Source: Vibrio pomeroyi (GTDB lineage Bacteria > Pseudomonadota > Gammaproteobacteria > Enterobacterales > Vibrionaceae). From it: a stretch of DNA of 64,000 nt. Numbering within the stretch: the first letter of the stretch is position 1; every line of letters starts with the position of its first letter. The DNA is taken from contig CP090855.1 of assembly GCA_041879425.1 (NCBI GenBank), positions 1,364,001-1,428,000 of the forward strand, in the 5' to 3' direction. Below are positions 9,298-18,132 of the stretch, one piece after another. A program made the translations under genes and the position numbers. Under the pieces are notes generated by a model. It did not search any database. It worked only from the letters and a program-made list of their open reading frames with translations, and was not told where the DNA came from.

Positions 9298-9477
9298 TTA
9301 TTCTGATTCTTGAGCTTCGCGGAGCTGATCGACGACAGTTTGGTAAGCGCCAGTAATGGCTTCGGTTAGATCACCATTTTCGCCGCCTACAAAATTAAGC
9401 AAGACCACAGACATTGCTGCTGCGAGAATTGCGTATTCGATAGCGGCCGCGCCGCGCTGCTTTTTCTTGTTAAACAT
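9298..9477 (-). CDS. flp: Flp major pilin (prepilin)
   Basis: A 59-residue reading frame from the ATG at 9475-9477 to the TAA at 9298-9300. The sequence has a basic leader (FNKKKQRG) and then AAAIEYAILAAAMSVVLLNFVG. This is the class IVb Flp prepilin motif G/xxxxEY plus the hydrophobic assembly helix, with cleavage expected after Gly9. The C-terminus is short and acidic (LREAQESE). Flp is the structural subunit of the pilus. No dedicated prepilin peptidase gene (tadV/cpaA) lies next to it, although many Tad loci have one here. A perfect 22-bp palindrome sits just upstream. Confidence 0.93.
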   Translation of the reverse strand: MFNKKKQRGAAAIEYAILAAAMSVVLLNFVGGENGDLTEAITGAYQTVVDQLREAQESE

Positions 9478-9497
9478 GTTGTTATTTCCTAGATGAA

Positions 9498-9519
9498 AGC
9501 AGCCTCAGCTGAGGCTGCT
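9498..9519. repeat. Perfect 22-bp palindrome between the giant lipoprotein gene and flp
   Basis: The half-site AGCAGCCTCAG is followed directly by its reverse complement. In RNA it would fold into a stem of about 9 bp closing an AGCT loop. On the minus strand it lies 29 bases after the stop of the 1626-residue gene and about 20 bases before the flp ATG. The downstream sequence TTTCATC gives only a weak T-run, so it could be a weak terminator or attenuator for the upstream gene or a stabilising 5' hairpin on flp mRNA. Confidence 0.75.
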
Positions 9520-9548
9520 GTAGTCATTAATAAAGGTGTTTTGAGTGC

Positions 9549-12500
9549 CTATTTGGCAACGATTCGGTATAGGTAGCGGCCGTCGTAACTTTGAGTGCCA
9601 ACTTGGCTTTCATCCATGGTTGTCATATTCAATCCGAGGACTCGACCGTAAGGAGCGGGGTCGCTGGTGATATAGGAACTATGGTTGGAATAACCTCCAC
9701 CAGTCACTTCGTTAAATTTAAAGACATCCGCATTGATCGGCAGCAACCCGTATAGCTCTGCTTTCGATGGGTAGCGCCAGTTCGTCTTGCCACATACGGT
9801 TTGTGTATTTCGTGTTGAAATTAAAGGCGTTACATCTACGTATTTCTTGAAACGGCTAGTGTCTCCGTTGGTAAACAGTTGCCAAACGAGGTTACTGTCA
9901 GTGTCTTGTACGCAAATGGCATTTTGGCGATCGGCCACGACGTTCCCTTGCATATCTAGGTACTGGTATGTGGTCGCTTTTTCTCTGACAAGACGTCCTA
10001 AGATGACGGCATCTTCAGTACCGTCGATTTTCGAACTACGTACATCTTGGTAGCTGCGTTCAGAGCTGTAGTTTGTGACGTATTGCTTAGAGTCCTTTGC
10101 TTGATTCGACCAGTAGTAAAAGGTCACGCCACCGTAATAGCTAGACTTGTCATATTCCGGGTCCAGTCCTCGGTGATGAGGGAATGCATCTGTATCGATC
10201 GTTATGGTCGAGTTTGAACTAGAGATAGCTTTAGTCTGTAGTGATAACAGCTGAGATAGCCCTGGTACCTTCCAATCATTGAAGCCACATAAGTTAGCGT
10301 TGTTAGTACTCTCTAGCAGACCATTACTGCCCAAGACACTCGCTACACCTGATGCCGAAGCGTCATAAGCGAGATCGTCAGCACCGTTTGGTCGGCCGTC
10401 TTTAAGCAGTGTCCATACTCGGCGCTTGCCCGCTATTTGGGTGTCTTCAACACAGCGCCAACCTTGTTGGTAGGTGGTGCTTTTCGGTAGGTAGTTACCT
10501 AGTTCATCCAATTTAGCGAAGCGGCTGCTTATGGTTGCGTCTGCTTGCGAGACACTAAAGCCATTGTCCTTAGCCAGCTTTAGTCCGTCTTTTGCCAACA
10601 CTTTTGATTGCATTAGATTGTGGGCTTGGGCTGTGGTGTTCATCTCACTGATAAACTTCTGGAACAATGCGGCAAGAGTGTCAAACTCTGAGCCTATCAA
10701 TTGTGTCGAGGTATTCAGCTCGTTTACGAACGTATTAACCAAGCCATATTGATGTTCCAAATCTGAAATCGCGTTGTACAGGTCTAAACTTGCCTGGTGA
10801 ATATCCTTAGCGAGTGAGGCTGAACTTAGTGTGTTGGTTGCGCTGGTTAGGGCGGCGGATTTCTGTTGCAAGAACGCCAATTTTTGAGCAAATTCAGAAC
10901 CAGAGACTAATGCGCTTAACGCAACTGTGTTTTGCTCTAATTGAGCGACCTGTTCCTTATACGCTTTTACTTTGGTAATGAATTCAAGGCTTTCCGCATC
11001 AGTTCGGCTTTGAGCGACAGACGCCTGAAACTCAAGAGCTTTTAGCTTTAGCTGCGTATTCTTAAGATCATCTGCCCATGGTTGGGTCAAAGCCTGCAGT
11101 TCTACTACTTTAGCTTGCGCTTCCGTTTCTAATGCAGCGTAACCTTTGCTCTTAGATTGGTTGGCGGTTAGCCAGGTTTCTAAATAAAGCTCCGTAGCGT
11201 TAATCTTCGTATCTTGTGTACTCAGAAAGGCGGTTATTTCAGTTGTCGCGCTATCTACACCAGTGAGTAACTCTGCACCTGATGGCAATTGCCATTTAGC
11301 GTATGCGTATTTTGAATAATATTGCTCAACAGATTCTTGGCCTTTGTTGATAGTGACAGCGACGCCATTTTTATCCGCTAATACATTCACTGACTTATTC
11401 GATACCAAGTAACCACTTCTTAGATTTGATGGCAGTGTTGCAGGATCTCTCTGCGACAACGTGATTACTTCACTGGTGTCTGGAAGTGTCCAACCCGCAA
11501 TACCACAATCATCCAGCTGTGTGACTTTATCGAATACAGTATCTATTTCTGAAGAGAATCGTTCCGCCCAAAACGTCGGTTCCCCTTGCCCTTTATCATC
11601 GTATTCAGCAATACAATTTAGGGAGTAGGTATTCCATGAGCCACCGTAATTAAAACCAGCGGCCTGCGAACGGGTTTTCATCGGTACGAATTTTAATGCC
11701 GTGAAGCGACTACTCGCCGCTGTAGCCCAAAGGGTGTCACTAATTGAGTTTGATACACCTTGTTTCGCATTCTCTTTTAGTCGAACACCGACATTGGCTT
11801 TGTCGTACGCTTCTGGGCCAATAAATTGAGGAATCGAAACAACAGGTTGCCAGGTCAGGCCTTTGTCGTTGGTGAACTCATAGTATTCGGCTTCATCAAA
11901 GCGAACAGATTGACCATCAACGTTAGCCGTTAAGTAGTCCCACTCAAAACCATTGGTCTTGATTGGGTTTGAGCCAGTAAAAGTGTTGGTTATCTCAGGC
12001 GATGTTGGTGCTGAAATCTCAAACACTTTGGTGAAGGCTTGTGTGGTTAATGCTGCTACGCCATGAGGCATGCCATTCGTCGGGTTTTGAGCGACGCGTA
12101 TTTGAACCTCACCGATATTCCTGTCGACATTACCAATCACAACTGGTTTTGCAGTGACTTTAGTCCAAGTAGAACCTGAGTCGAGCGTGATTTCGAAATG
12201 CTCCGGTTGTGTGAATTCACCGAAGTATGTCCAATCGAGTGTGTTGTCGGTGTCGTTAACCACCAGGCCAGTCGGGGCGCTTGGTGCTGACGGACGTACA
12301 GTAAACGCGACATCGTTGGTCAACTCTGAACTGCTAGGGCGACCGGTAATTGGGTCTCGCTTAACACGCACTTGAATTGAGTCAATAGCGTAGGCTTGGT
12401 CGTTTAACTGGTATGGTTTTTGGGTAATCACAACCCAACCTGCGTTGAGTACATTGATCTCGTAATCCGTTGCTTCTGAAAAGCCAGGTACGAACGTCCA

Positions 12501-14429
12501 ATCAAATGTATCTAACCCATCATGGGTGGTTGGTGATGTCGGAGCGGCAGGCATGCTAGGAGTCACAGAGTAGCTCTTGTCTGAACATAGCGTTTCGCCA
12601 GGATCATGCAGAGGATCCGATTCTGCTTTCACTCGTACACAGACTTGTCCCTTGGTAAGTATTTCATCGGGGATGGCTTGTGGGTTGCTAGTTACAGGAG
12701 TAAAAGTAATGCCTCTATCCAGTGAGTATTCATAGGAATCACTCCCCGTGAAACCTTCAACGTTCGTCCATGCGAATGTGTTTTCTGCATCGTCAACAAT
12801 CGGTGAGGTGGGTGCTACAGGCTGATTTTCTGAGCGAGTGAATGCCGAGCTGATAACCAACGGAACACCTGCAGGGCGAGCATCCAATGCATTTGACTTA
12901 ACGCGAACCGAAATCGAGTTCGCAGGAAGTGACACATTACCAACCAGGTACGGCAGTGAGGTTACGTCCTTCCAACCGCTACCTAGATTAATTTCGTAGA
13001 AAGATGGCGCATTGTATCCAGTGGCCCAAAGCCAGTTGATTTGATTCGTGCTGTCGTTAGCAAATTCCAACACCGGTTTTGCTGATTGGGCTGGTGTTAC
13101 TGTCATCGGCTTCTCTGACATTGCACTTAAGCCAGTTGGGTGACCCAGAGAATCATTTTTAGCAATACGAACTTTTAAGTGTCCAAGAGGAATATCCAGA
13201 TCTTGAATGTTCTGTGGCTTTTCAGTCGCCTTTGTCCAGCTTGAACCGTTGTCCAATGAATACTCATAAAGATCCAGTTCATTAAATGAATCGACCAATG
13301 CCCAATCAAATTGATTGATTGCGTTATTCACCGTAATCCAAGCTGGAGCAGCAGGCACGGTAGTTAACGTAAACGCTTTGTCTGAGAGCATGGGTTTTCC
13401 GGCAGGAGTATTGCGAACGTTAGACGCGGCAACCCGAACTTGAACGGCTCCTTTTTCGAACGCTAGCTTTCCTACAACAATCGGTTTACGAATTACTGTC
13501 GTCCACGTCTTACCTGAATCCAATGAATATTCGTAATCTGTGTTTTGGTTGAAGCTACGAACAAACTGCCAATTGAAGGTGTCTGAGGCGTCATTGACCT
13601 GACCGTGCTTAGGCGCTGGCGGTCTAGTGATGATGTCATTGCCATCGACGTCTTCTTGGGAAACTTTGAGTTGATCTCGGTATTCCTTACCCAGCTGTTT
13701 CAACGCATTGTCGGTTCCAGATGCGCCATGAGACAGTAAATCGGTCTTGGTTTTAAACTCTGCCAAGTCAAGCTCGGCCAGTTTGTACATTGCGCCTTTA
13801 CGAGCATTGACTTGGTCGATACCAGCGTCGACAGAAGCTATTTGTGCTTCTTGAAGTACGCGAGTAACGCCGCGCGCAAACATGTGTAGTTCGCGGCTTT
13901 TGGTTGAATTCGAGGCTGAGTAATCACTAACTGCCAGTTGTGTATCGATACCTAAGTCATCGGCAACAAGCTTAGTTGCTTCATCAAAGCTGATTCCACT
14001 GGTTCTCGACACACTGGCAATGAGAGATGTCACGGGGCTGATTACGTCCGAATTGTTGTTAGGCACTTCTAACGTAAATCCAGATTCGATAGGTTTATTC
14101 GGTGAATCCATATCGATGGTGACACCTGCAACCGCTTCGACCAATATTGGGTATTGCGTGACATCATTGTCGATGTCTAGTTGAAATCTTCCTTCGGAGT
14201 CCGTAGTAGCAATCTCTCCATCAGCAGAGTCACACATGGCATTGCTGTTTTTGTCGAAACAAACCTTCGCATTGTGTAAATAACCATCCAAAGCGATCCC
14301 CAAAATATTCTGAGAATTTGGCTGAGTTTGTGACTGTTTAAGCTTCGGATCTGACCCTGCTCCGCCACAAGCAATGAGCATTGTGGAAACGAGTGAAACA
14401 CTCATTAATTTGTATGGATTCCTGACCAC
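9549..14429 (-). CDS. Giant secreted lipoprotein with seven Ig/FN3-like repeats and DUF1566-like modules
   Basis: 1626 residues, GTG start preceded by TTTGGAG. The lipoprotein signal ends at lipobox LIAC (Cys21). Residues about 45-90 hold a Cys/Asp-rich motif, AKVCFDKNSNAMCDSADGE, like calcium-binding cell-surface modules. From about 270 to 905 there are seven tandem repeats of roughly 88 residues, each with D-x-F-x-W...YEYSLDxGxxWT...VQVRV; an Ig or FN3-like fold is inferred. Three DUF1566/Lcl-like modules follow (GWTLPDTSEVITL at about 995, WKVPGLSQLLSL, WRYPSKAELYGLLP), with a helical, Ala/Gln-rich stretch between the first and second at about 1080-1330. It is co-directional with the Tad operon, 71 bases upstream of flp. 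A role as surface adhesin or Tad-associated factor is inference only. Confidence 0.8.
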   Translation of the reverse strand: MVRNPYKLMSVSLVSTMLIACGGAGSDPKLKQSQTQPNSQNILGIALDGYLHNAKVCFDKNSNAMCDSADGEIATTDSEGRFQLDIDNDVTQYPILVEAVAGVTIDMDSPNKPIESGFTLEVPNNNSDVISPVTSLIASVSRTSGISFDEATKLVADDLGIDTQLAVSDYSASNSTKSRELHMFARGVTRVLQEAQIASVDAGIDQVNARKGAMYKLAELDLAEFKTKTDLLSHGASGTDNALKQLGKEYRDQLKVSQEDVDGNDIITRPPAPKHGQVNDASDTFNWQFVRSFNQNTDYEYSLDSGKTWTTVIRKPIVVGKLAFEKGAVQVRVAASNVRNTPAGKPMLSDKAFTLTTVPAAPAWITVNNAINQFDWALVDSFNELDLYEYSLDNGSSWTKATEKPQNIQDLDIPLGHLKVRIAKNDSLGHPTGLSAMSEKPMTVTPAQSAKPVLEFANDSTNQINWLWATGYNAPSFYEINLGSGWKDVTSLPYLVGNVSLPANSISVRVKSNALDARPAGVPLVISSAFTRSENQPVAPTSPIVDDAENTFAWTNVEGFTGSDSYEYSLDRGITFTPVTSNPQAIPDEILTKGQVCVRVKAESDPLHDPGETLCSDKSYSVTPSMPAAPTSPTTHDGLDTFDWTFVPGFSEATDYEINVLNAGWVVITQKPYQLNDQAYAIDSIQVRVKRDPITGRPSSSELTNDVAFTVRPSAPSAPTGLVVNDTDNTLDWTYFGEFTQPEHFEITLDSGSTWTKVTAKPVVIGNVDRNIGEVQIRVAQNPTNGMPHGVAALTTQAFTKVFEISAPTSPEITNTFTGSNPIKTNGFEWDYLTANVDGQSVRFDEAEYYEFTNDKGLTWQPVVSIPQFIGPEAYDKANVGVRLKENAKQGVSNSISDTLWATAASSRFTALKFVPMKTRSQAAGFNYGGSWNTYSLNCIAEYDDKGQGEPTFWAERFSSEIDTVFDKVTQLDDCGIAGWTLPDTSEVITLSQRDPATLPSNLRSGYLVSNKSVNVLADKNGVAVTINKGQESVEQYYSKYAYAKWQLPSGAELLTGVDSATTEITAFLSTQDTKINATELYLETWLTANQSKSKGYAALETEAQAKVVELQALTQPWADDLKNTQLKLKALEFQASVAQSRTDAESLEFITKVKAYKEQVAQLEQNTVALSALVSGSEFAQKLAFLQQKSAALTSATNTLSSASLAKDIHQASLDLYNAISDLEHQYGLVNTFVNELNTSTQLIGSEFDTLAALFQKFISEMNTTAQAHNLMQSKVLAKDGLKLAKDNGFSVSQADATISSRFAKLDELGNYLPKSTTYQQGWRCVEDTQIAGKRRVWTLLKDGRPNGADDLAYDASASGVASVLGSNGLLESTNNANLCGFNDWKVPGLSQLLSLQTKAISSSNSTITIDTDAFPHHRGLDPEYDKSSYYGGVTFYYWSNQAKDSKQYVTNYSSERSYQDVRSSKIDGTEDAVILGRLVREKATTYQYLDMQGNVVADRQNAICVQDTDSNLVWQLFTNGDTSRFKKYVDVTPLISTRNTQTVCGKTNWRYPSKAELYGLLPINADVFKFNEVTGGGYSNHSSYITSDPAPYGRVLGLNMTTMDESQVGTQSYDGRYLYRIVAK

Positions 14430-14487
14430 CTGAACTCCAAATAATTTATAAATTACCCATAGGAAAGGCGGAGGATATTAATTTAAA

Positions 14488-14502
14488 TGATAGTAATTAT
14501 CA
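14488..14502. promoter_or_regulatory. Fur-like box between divergent lipoprotein genes
   Basis: TGATAGTAATTATCA fits the 7-1-7 Fur inverted repeat TGATAAT-N-ATTATCA with one mismatch. It lies 59 bases upstream of the giant lipoprotein start and 91 bases upstream of the 683-residue lipoprotein start, so it could control either or both. The assignment rests on consensus match only. Confidence 0.5.
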
Positions 14503-14593
14503 ATATCATTTGATCTTTTATTTCGTTAAGTGATTTAATAGCAAAATAAAATACTATCAATCCAATAATAAACTAGGTGAATCGGTCGAAAAA

Positions 14594-16645
14594 ATGCACA
14601 ATAAATTTTTAATATGCAAATTGTCACTAGCTATCTCTAGTGTCTTAATGGTCGCTGGGTGTGGAGGAGGTTCAGACGGGAATAGCTCAGTTGGAACGCC
14701 TGCCTCAGGCTATGCCTATCAAGGTTCATTAGTATGTGCTGATGCAGATTTGAATGGCACATGCAGTGATCAAGAAAAACAGCTTGAAGAGGTTTCTGGG
14801 TACGCTAAACAGAGGCAATATGATGGTGCAATTTTAACCGCTTCTCCCAACATGGAATTGGTGACACCCTTCACGACTTTGATTCATAGCGAGATGATGT
14901 TTAACCCCGGCGTAAGCAATGATGTTGAACAAGCAAAAGCATCACTTCAGAGTAAATTAGGGGATCATGTTGGCATCAATTTCAGTGTGCTTGATACCAC
15001 CTATGGACCTAAAGACTTATCTGATTTGTTGTTAAATTCTTTGAAAAAGGCACAAACGGACGGTAAACAATCTTCCTACACAAATATTGCTCACGCGTTA
15101 GATCTGATGATCGAACATAAAACTCTGGATTTATCGGCGATTGATGTTGCTGGAGCAGTGTCGAGACACCTGCAAATTGAAAATTCATTAGTGGTAAGAG
15201 GCTCTCAGTCAGTACCAGAATTATATGCTGCTAAGTCGATTGCGTTGAATCCTGCGAACAGCCAGATAGTGTTCGTAACGGCGGACGATGTGGTTATGCA
15301 GATCGATAGTTCGTCACGCAATAAACCGGTGACAATCAATGGTGACCCAGCGTCTCAAACGGCTTCTGATTTAGTTAGCATTCGTTCATACGACGATGAT
15401 GACGACGACGATGATGATGATGACGATGACCACGATGGCGATCATGGAAGTGGTACTGGCGGTGGGGAAACTACGATAGATGCAAATGAAATCATCCAGT
15501 TAGTGCCAGCGTTAAATGGTGTCCAGGCTTACAAAGTTTATAAGCCGACAGCTTACGTTTCACCGACAGCGAGTGATATTTGTAATAGCCAAGGCGCTAA
15601 TGGTGTTTTCCTCACGAGTCTCAATGGTTCGAATAACAACAATGCCGGCGTCAAAGCTTTTGCGATTGATACATACAGCAGCCGTAGTGGAGGTACGCTT
15701 CCGCCCATACCAAAACCTAACCCTGCAGTTCAGCCTAAATCGAGTGAGTCGTGCATTAACGATAACTTTGCGGCAGTGATCCCTCTGTTACAAAGCGGCT
15801 CGTTGTTGGCGATTAAAAATACTGGAAGCTCGATATACTCACAGCAAGAACTCAAATCGTTAAGTGCTAATAAGCTTGATATGAAAAGCTGGAGCCATGC
15901 GTTGAAAGCTTCTTCACCGCAAGTCATGCCATCTTATGACGAAAGTGAAGCCGTGATTGTCTATAAGAACTATTTCTCAAACAGCAATTTAGCAGCAGAA
16001 ATTATCGATACCTCTAACCTTTCCACTAAGATGACTGTTGATAAGTTAAACCTCAAAACCGCCAATATTGTCGTGAACCAGCAGATACTGTTGGGGCTGG
16101 ATAGCAATAAGGTTGAGTGGGTCTCTAATTCAATACAACAAACTGTGCTTGGGGAACTGGTCGTCGATGCTGAAATTAGCAAGATAGCGACATCTCGTGA
16201 TGGAAAAACCAGTGCTATTACAACCGCAAATTCTCTTTATATCGTAGATAACCAGACGAGAACCTTACTGGCCAAAGAGTCGTTGAGTAGCAATGGCATC
16301 AAATCTTTATATGTGTTGTCTGAGAAGGTAATCGCGTTAACGTCTTCAGGCGCTGACTATTATCAGTTCCGCAATATCAGCGGCCCAGCCCTCAAGGTTG
16401 GTAGCCAATTGGTGACAAAAGAACTCCTCAAAAAGTGGGAGGACAGCGGTAACTCTAGCTGGAGCTCAACAAACTTGGGTTACATTCTTTCTCAAACGGG
16501 CACGGAAAGTGAAATCTCCGATCAATTTAAAAACGTAAATCTGTCATTCTTGCCGACGAACGCAACGACCTCTAGTGGTATCTCTGGAGTCCACGTGAGC
16601 GGTTTAGAGCGTGGGGAGTGGTTAACTTTTTATAAAGGTCTTTAA
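14594..16645 (+). CDS. Secreted lipoprotein with Asp-rich tract, function unknown
   Basis: 683 residues with a lipoprotein signal (lipobox VAGC at Cys23, then GGGSDGNSS). Residues about 38-60 (GYAYQGSLVCADADLNGTCSDQE) resemble the corresponding region of the divergent giant lipoprotein (GYLHNAKVCFDKNSNAMCDSADGE), so the two look distantly related at the N-terminus. Around residues 264-285 there is an almost pure Asp run followed by HDGDHGSGTGGG, likely a metal-binding or flexible linker. The C-terminal half has repeating beta-type segments (for example KIATSRDGKTSAITTANSLYIVD) suggesting a beta-propeller. I do not recognise a named family. Its RBS is weak. A hairpin terminator follows the stop. 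Confidence 0.7.
   Translation: MHNKFLICKLSLAISSVLMVAGCGGGSDGNSSVGTPASGYAYQGSLVCADADLNGTCSDQEKQLEEVSGYAKQRQYDGAILTASPNMELVTPFTTLIHSEMMFNPGVSNDVEQAKASLQSKLGDHVGINFSVLDTTYGPKDLSDLLLNSLKKAQTDGKQSSYTNIAHALDLMIEHKTLDLSAIDVAGAVSRHLQIENSLVVRGSQSVPELYAAKSIALNPANSQIVFVTADDVVMQIDSSSRNKPVTINGDPASQTASDLVSIRSYDDDDDDDDDDDDDHDGDHGSGTGGGETTIDANEIIQLVPALNGVQAYKVYKPTAYVSPTASDICNSQGANGVFLTSLNGSNNNNAGVKAFAIDTYSSRSGGTLPPIPKPNPAVQPKSSESCINDNFAAVIPLLQSGSLLAIKNTGSSIYSQQELKSLSANKLDMKSWSHALKASSPQVMPSYDESEAVIVYKNYFSNSNLAAEIIDTSNLSTKMTVDKLNLKTANIVVNQQILLGLDSNKVEWVSNSIQQTVLGELVVDAEISKIATSRDGKTSAITTANSLYIVDNQTRTLLAKESLSSNGIKSLYVLSEKVIALTSSGADYYQFRNISGPALKVGSQLVTKELLKKWEDSGNSSWSSTNLGYILSQTGTESEISDQFKNVNLSFLPTNATTSSGISGVHVSGLERGEWLTFYKGL
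15391..15441 (+). repeat. GAY trinucleotide tract encoding poly-Asp
   Basis: A run of GAT/GAC codons encodes about 13 consecutive Asp residues, followed by His/Asp/Gly. Mixed GAT and GAC codons reduce perfect slippage, but length change in multiples of three would stay in frame. Confidence 0.8.
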
Positions 16646-16662
16646 CGGCTAATTGCCTTAAT

Positions 16663-16690
16663 GAAGGGAGAGTTTCTCCCTTCTTATTCC
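16663..16690 (+). terminator. Hairpin terminator after the 683-residue lipoprotein gene
   Basis: GAAGGGAGA-GTT-TCTCCCTTC forms a 9-bp stem with a 3-base loop, followed by TTATTCCTCC. The T-run is modest, so efficiency is uncertain. Confidence 0.6.
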
Positions 16691-16864
16691 TCCTTTTTCA
16701 TTTCACTATTCTCTCTAGATATAGCTACTAATTCATCTTATTTATACCTTGTTGTTGTATGTATTTTCGGCCTGTATGAACATGAGAAAAACAAAAGTTA
16801 ATCGTTTGTTAATCACCATAAAACCGGAGTATGATACTGGATTACTATTTAGGATTTGGCTGCT

Positions 16865-18046
16865 ATGAGAGCATCACCCGCGAGCTGGAAAACGCCGCAA
16901 AACTTTTTATTACTGATTTCGATTGTTGTACCTATCGCGTTTTCGAGCTGGATGGCTCTGCTGAATAACTTCGTGATTGAGAAAGCGAACTTTGACGGTG
17001 CTGATATAGGCTTGCTGCAAAGTGTTCGTGAGATACCCGGCTTTTTAGCGTTTACTGTGGTGTTTGTTTTAGCCTTCATTCGTGAGCAACGCTTCATGTT
17101 GATATCGCTAGCGATGCTGACCGTGGGCACGGCGATTACTGGTTTATTCCCTTCACTGACAGGCCTTTTGCTTACCACCATTTTGATGTCGACGGGTTTC
17201 CACTATTTTGAAACGCTGAAGCAATCTTTGTCACTGCAATGGTTAAGTAAAGAAGAAGCGCCAGAGATGCTAGGCAAAATGATCTCGGTGGGTGCACTTG
17301 CATCTCTCCTCACCTATGGCTCTATCTGGGTGATGCTAGAACAGCTAAAATTCGATTTCGCTTGTGTATATGGCATTACCGGAGGCATCGGCTTCGTTCT
17401 GGTGTTGGTGATGACCTTTGGTTTCCCTGAGTTTCAAACCAAGACCCAACAGAATAAGAAGTTAGTGCTAAGGAAGCGTTACTGGCTCTACTACGCACTG
17501 ACGTTTATGAGTGGCGCGAGAAGACAGATCTTCACCGTGTTTGCAGGCTTCTTGATGGTGGAGAAATTCGGTTACTCCGCTGCCGATGTCACGTTACTGT
17601 TCTTAGTGAATTACCTGTTTAATTTCTTGTTCGCGAAACGTATTGGACGATTCATTGGTGTGGTTGGGGAGCGCAAGGCGTTGATCTTCGAATATGTTGG
17701 TTTGATCGGTGTATTTGTTGGTTATGGCTTGGTGCAAAGCGCTGAGTGGGCGGCGGCACTTTACGTGGTCGATCATCTGTTCTTTGCGTTGGCGTTAGCG
17801 ATTAAAACCTACTTCCAAAAAATTGCAGATCCAGCAGACATGGCGTCAACCGCAGGTGTCTCTTTCACCATCAACCATATCGCCGCGATTGTTATTCCAG
17901 TCGCGTTTGGTGTGATTTGGTTATCGTCTCCTGCAACGGTTTTCTATATTGGTGCAGTGATGGCAGCGGTTTCGTTGGCGCTATCTTTAAACATTCCTAA
18001 GAAGCCTGAAGAGGGTAATGAAGTGCGAGTGTTTAGCTGGCGCTAG
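16865..18046 (+). CDS. MFS-type transporter
   Basis: 393 residues from the ATG at 16865, preceded at suitable distance by AGGA; a TTG nine bases upstream is less likely. About 12 hydrophobic segments are seen, starting LLLISIVVPIAFSSW. A basic loop in the middle (FQTKTQQNKKLVLRKRYW) separates two six-helix halves, as in the major facilitator superfamily. The substrate cannot be read from sequence. It is a single-gene unit ending at a strong bidirectional terminator and converging with the MATE gene. Confidence 0.78.
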   Translation: MRASPASWKTPQNFLLLISIVVPIAFSSWMALLNNFVIEKANFDGADIGLLQSVREIPGFLAFTVVFVLAFIREQRFMLISLAMLTVGTAITGLFPSLTGLLLTTILMSTGFHYFETLKQSLSLQWLSKEEAPEMLGKMISVGALASLLTYGSIWVMLEQLKFDFACVYGITGGIGFVLVLVMTFGFPEFQTKTQQNKKLVLRKRYWLYYALTFMSGARRQIFTVFAGFLMVEKFGYSAADVTLLFLVNYLFNFLFAKRIGRFIGVVGERKALIFEYVGLIGVFVGYGLVQSAEWAAALYVVDHLFFALALAIKTYFQKIADPADMASTAGVSFTINHIAAIVIPVAFGVIWLSSPATVFYIGAVMAAVSLALSLNIPKKPEEGNEVRVFSWR

Positions 18047-18072
18047 ACTGCTATAGCTCTGATGAGATAAAT

Positions 18073-18105
18073 AAAAAGCTCCAATAGCGATATTGGAGCT
18101 TTTTT
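18073..18105. terminator. Bidirectional terminator between MFS and MATE genes
   Basis: AGCTCCAATA-GCGA-TATTGGAGCT forms a perfect 10-bp stem with a GCGA loop, flanked by an A-run on the left and TTTTT on the right. It can serve both converging genes. Confidence 0.9.
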
Positions 18106-18132
18106 GTATGTGCTAACCAAAAGCGTAACGCT

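Noticed and set aside
11740..13630. Regularly repeated sequence that might suggest a CRISPR or satellite
   Set aside because: Repetition is at protein level (about 88-residue Ig/FN3-like repeats), with diverged DNA and no spacer structure.
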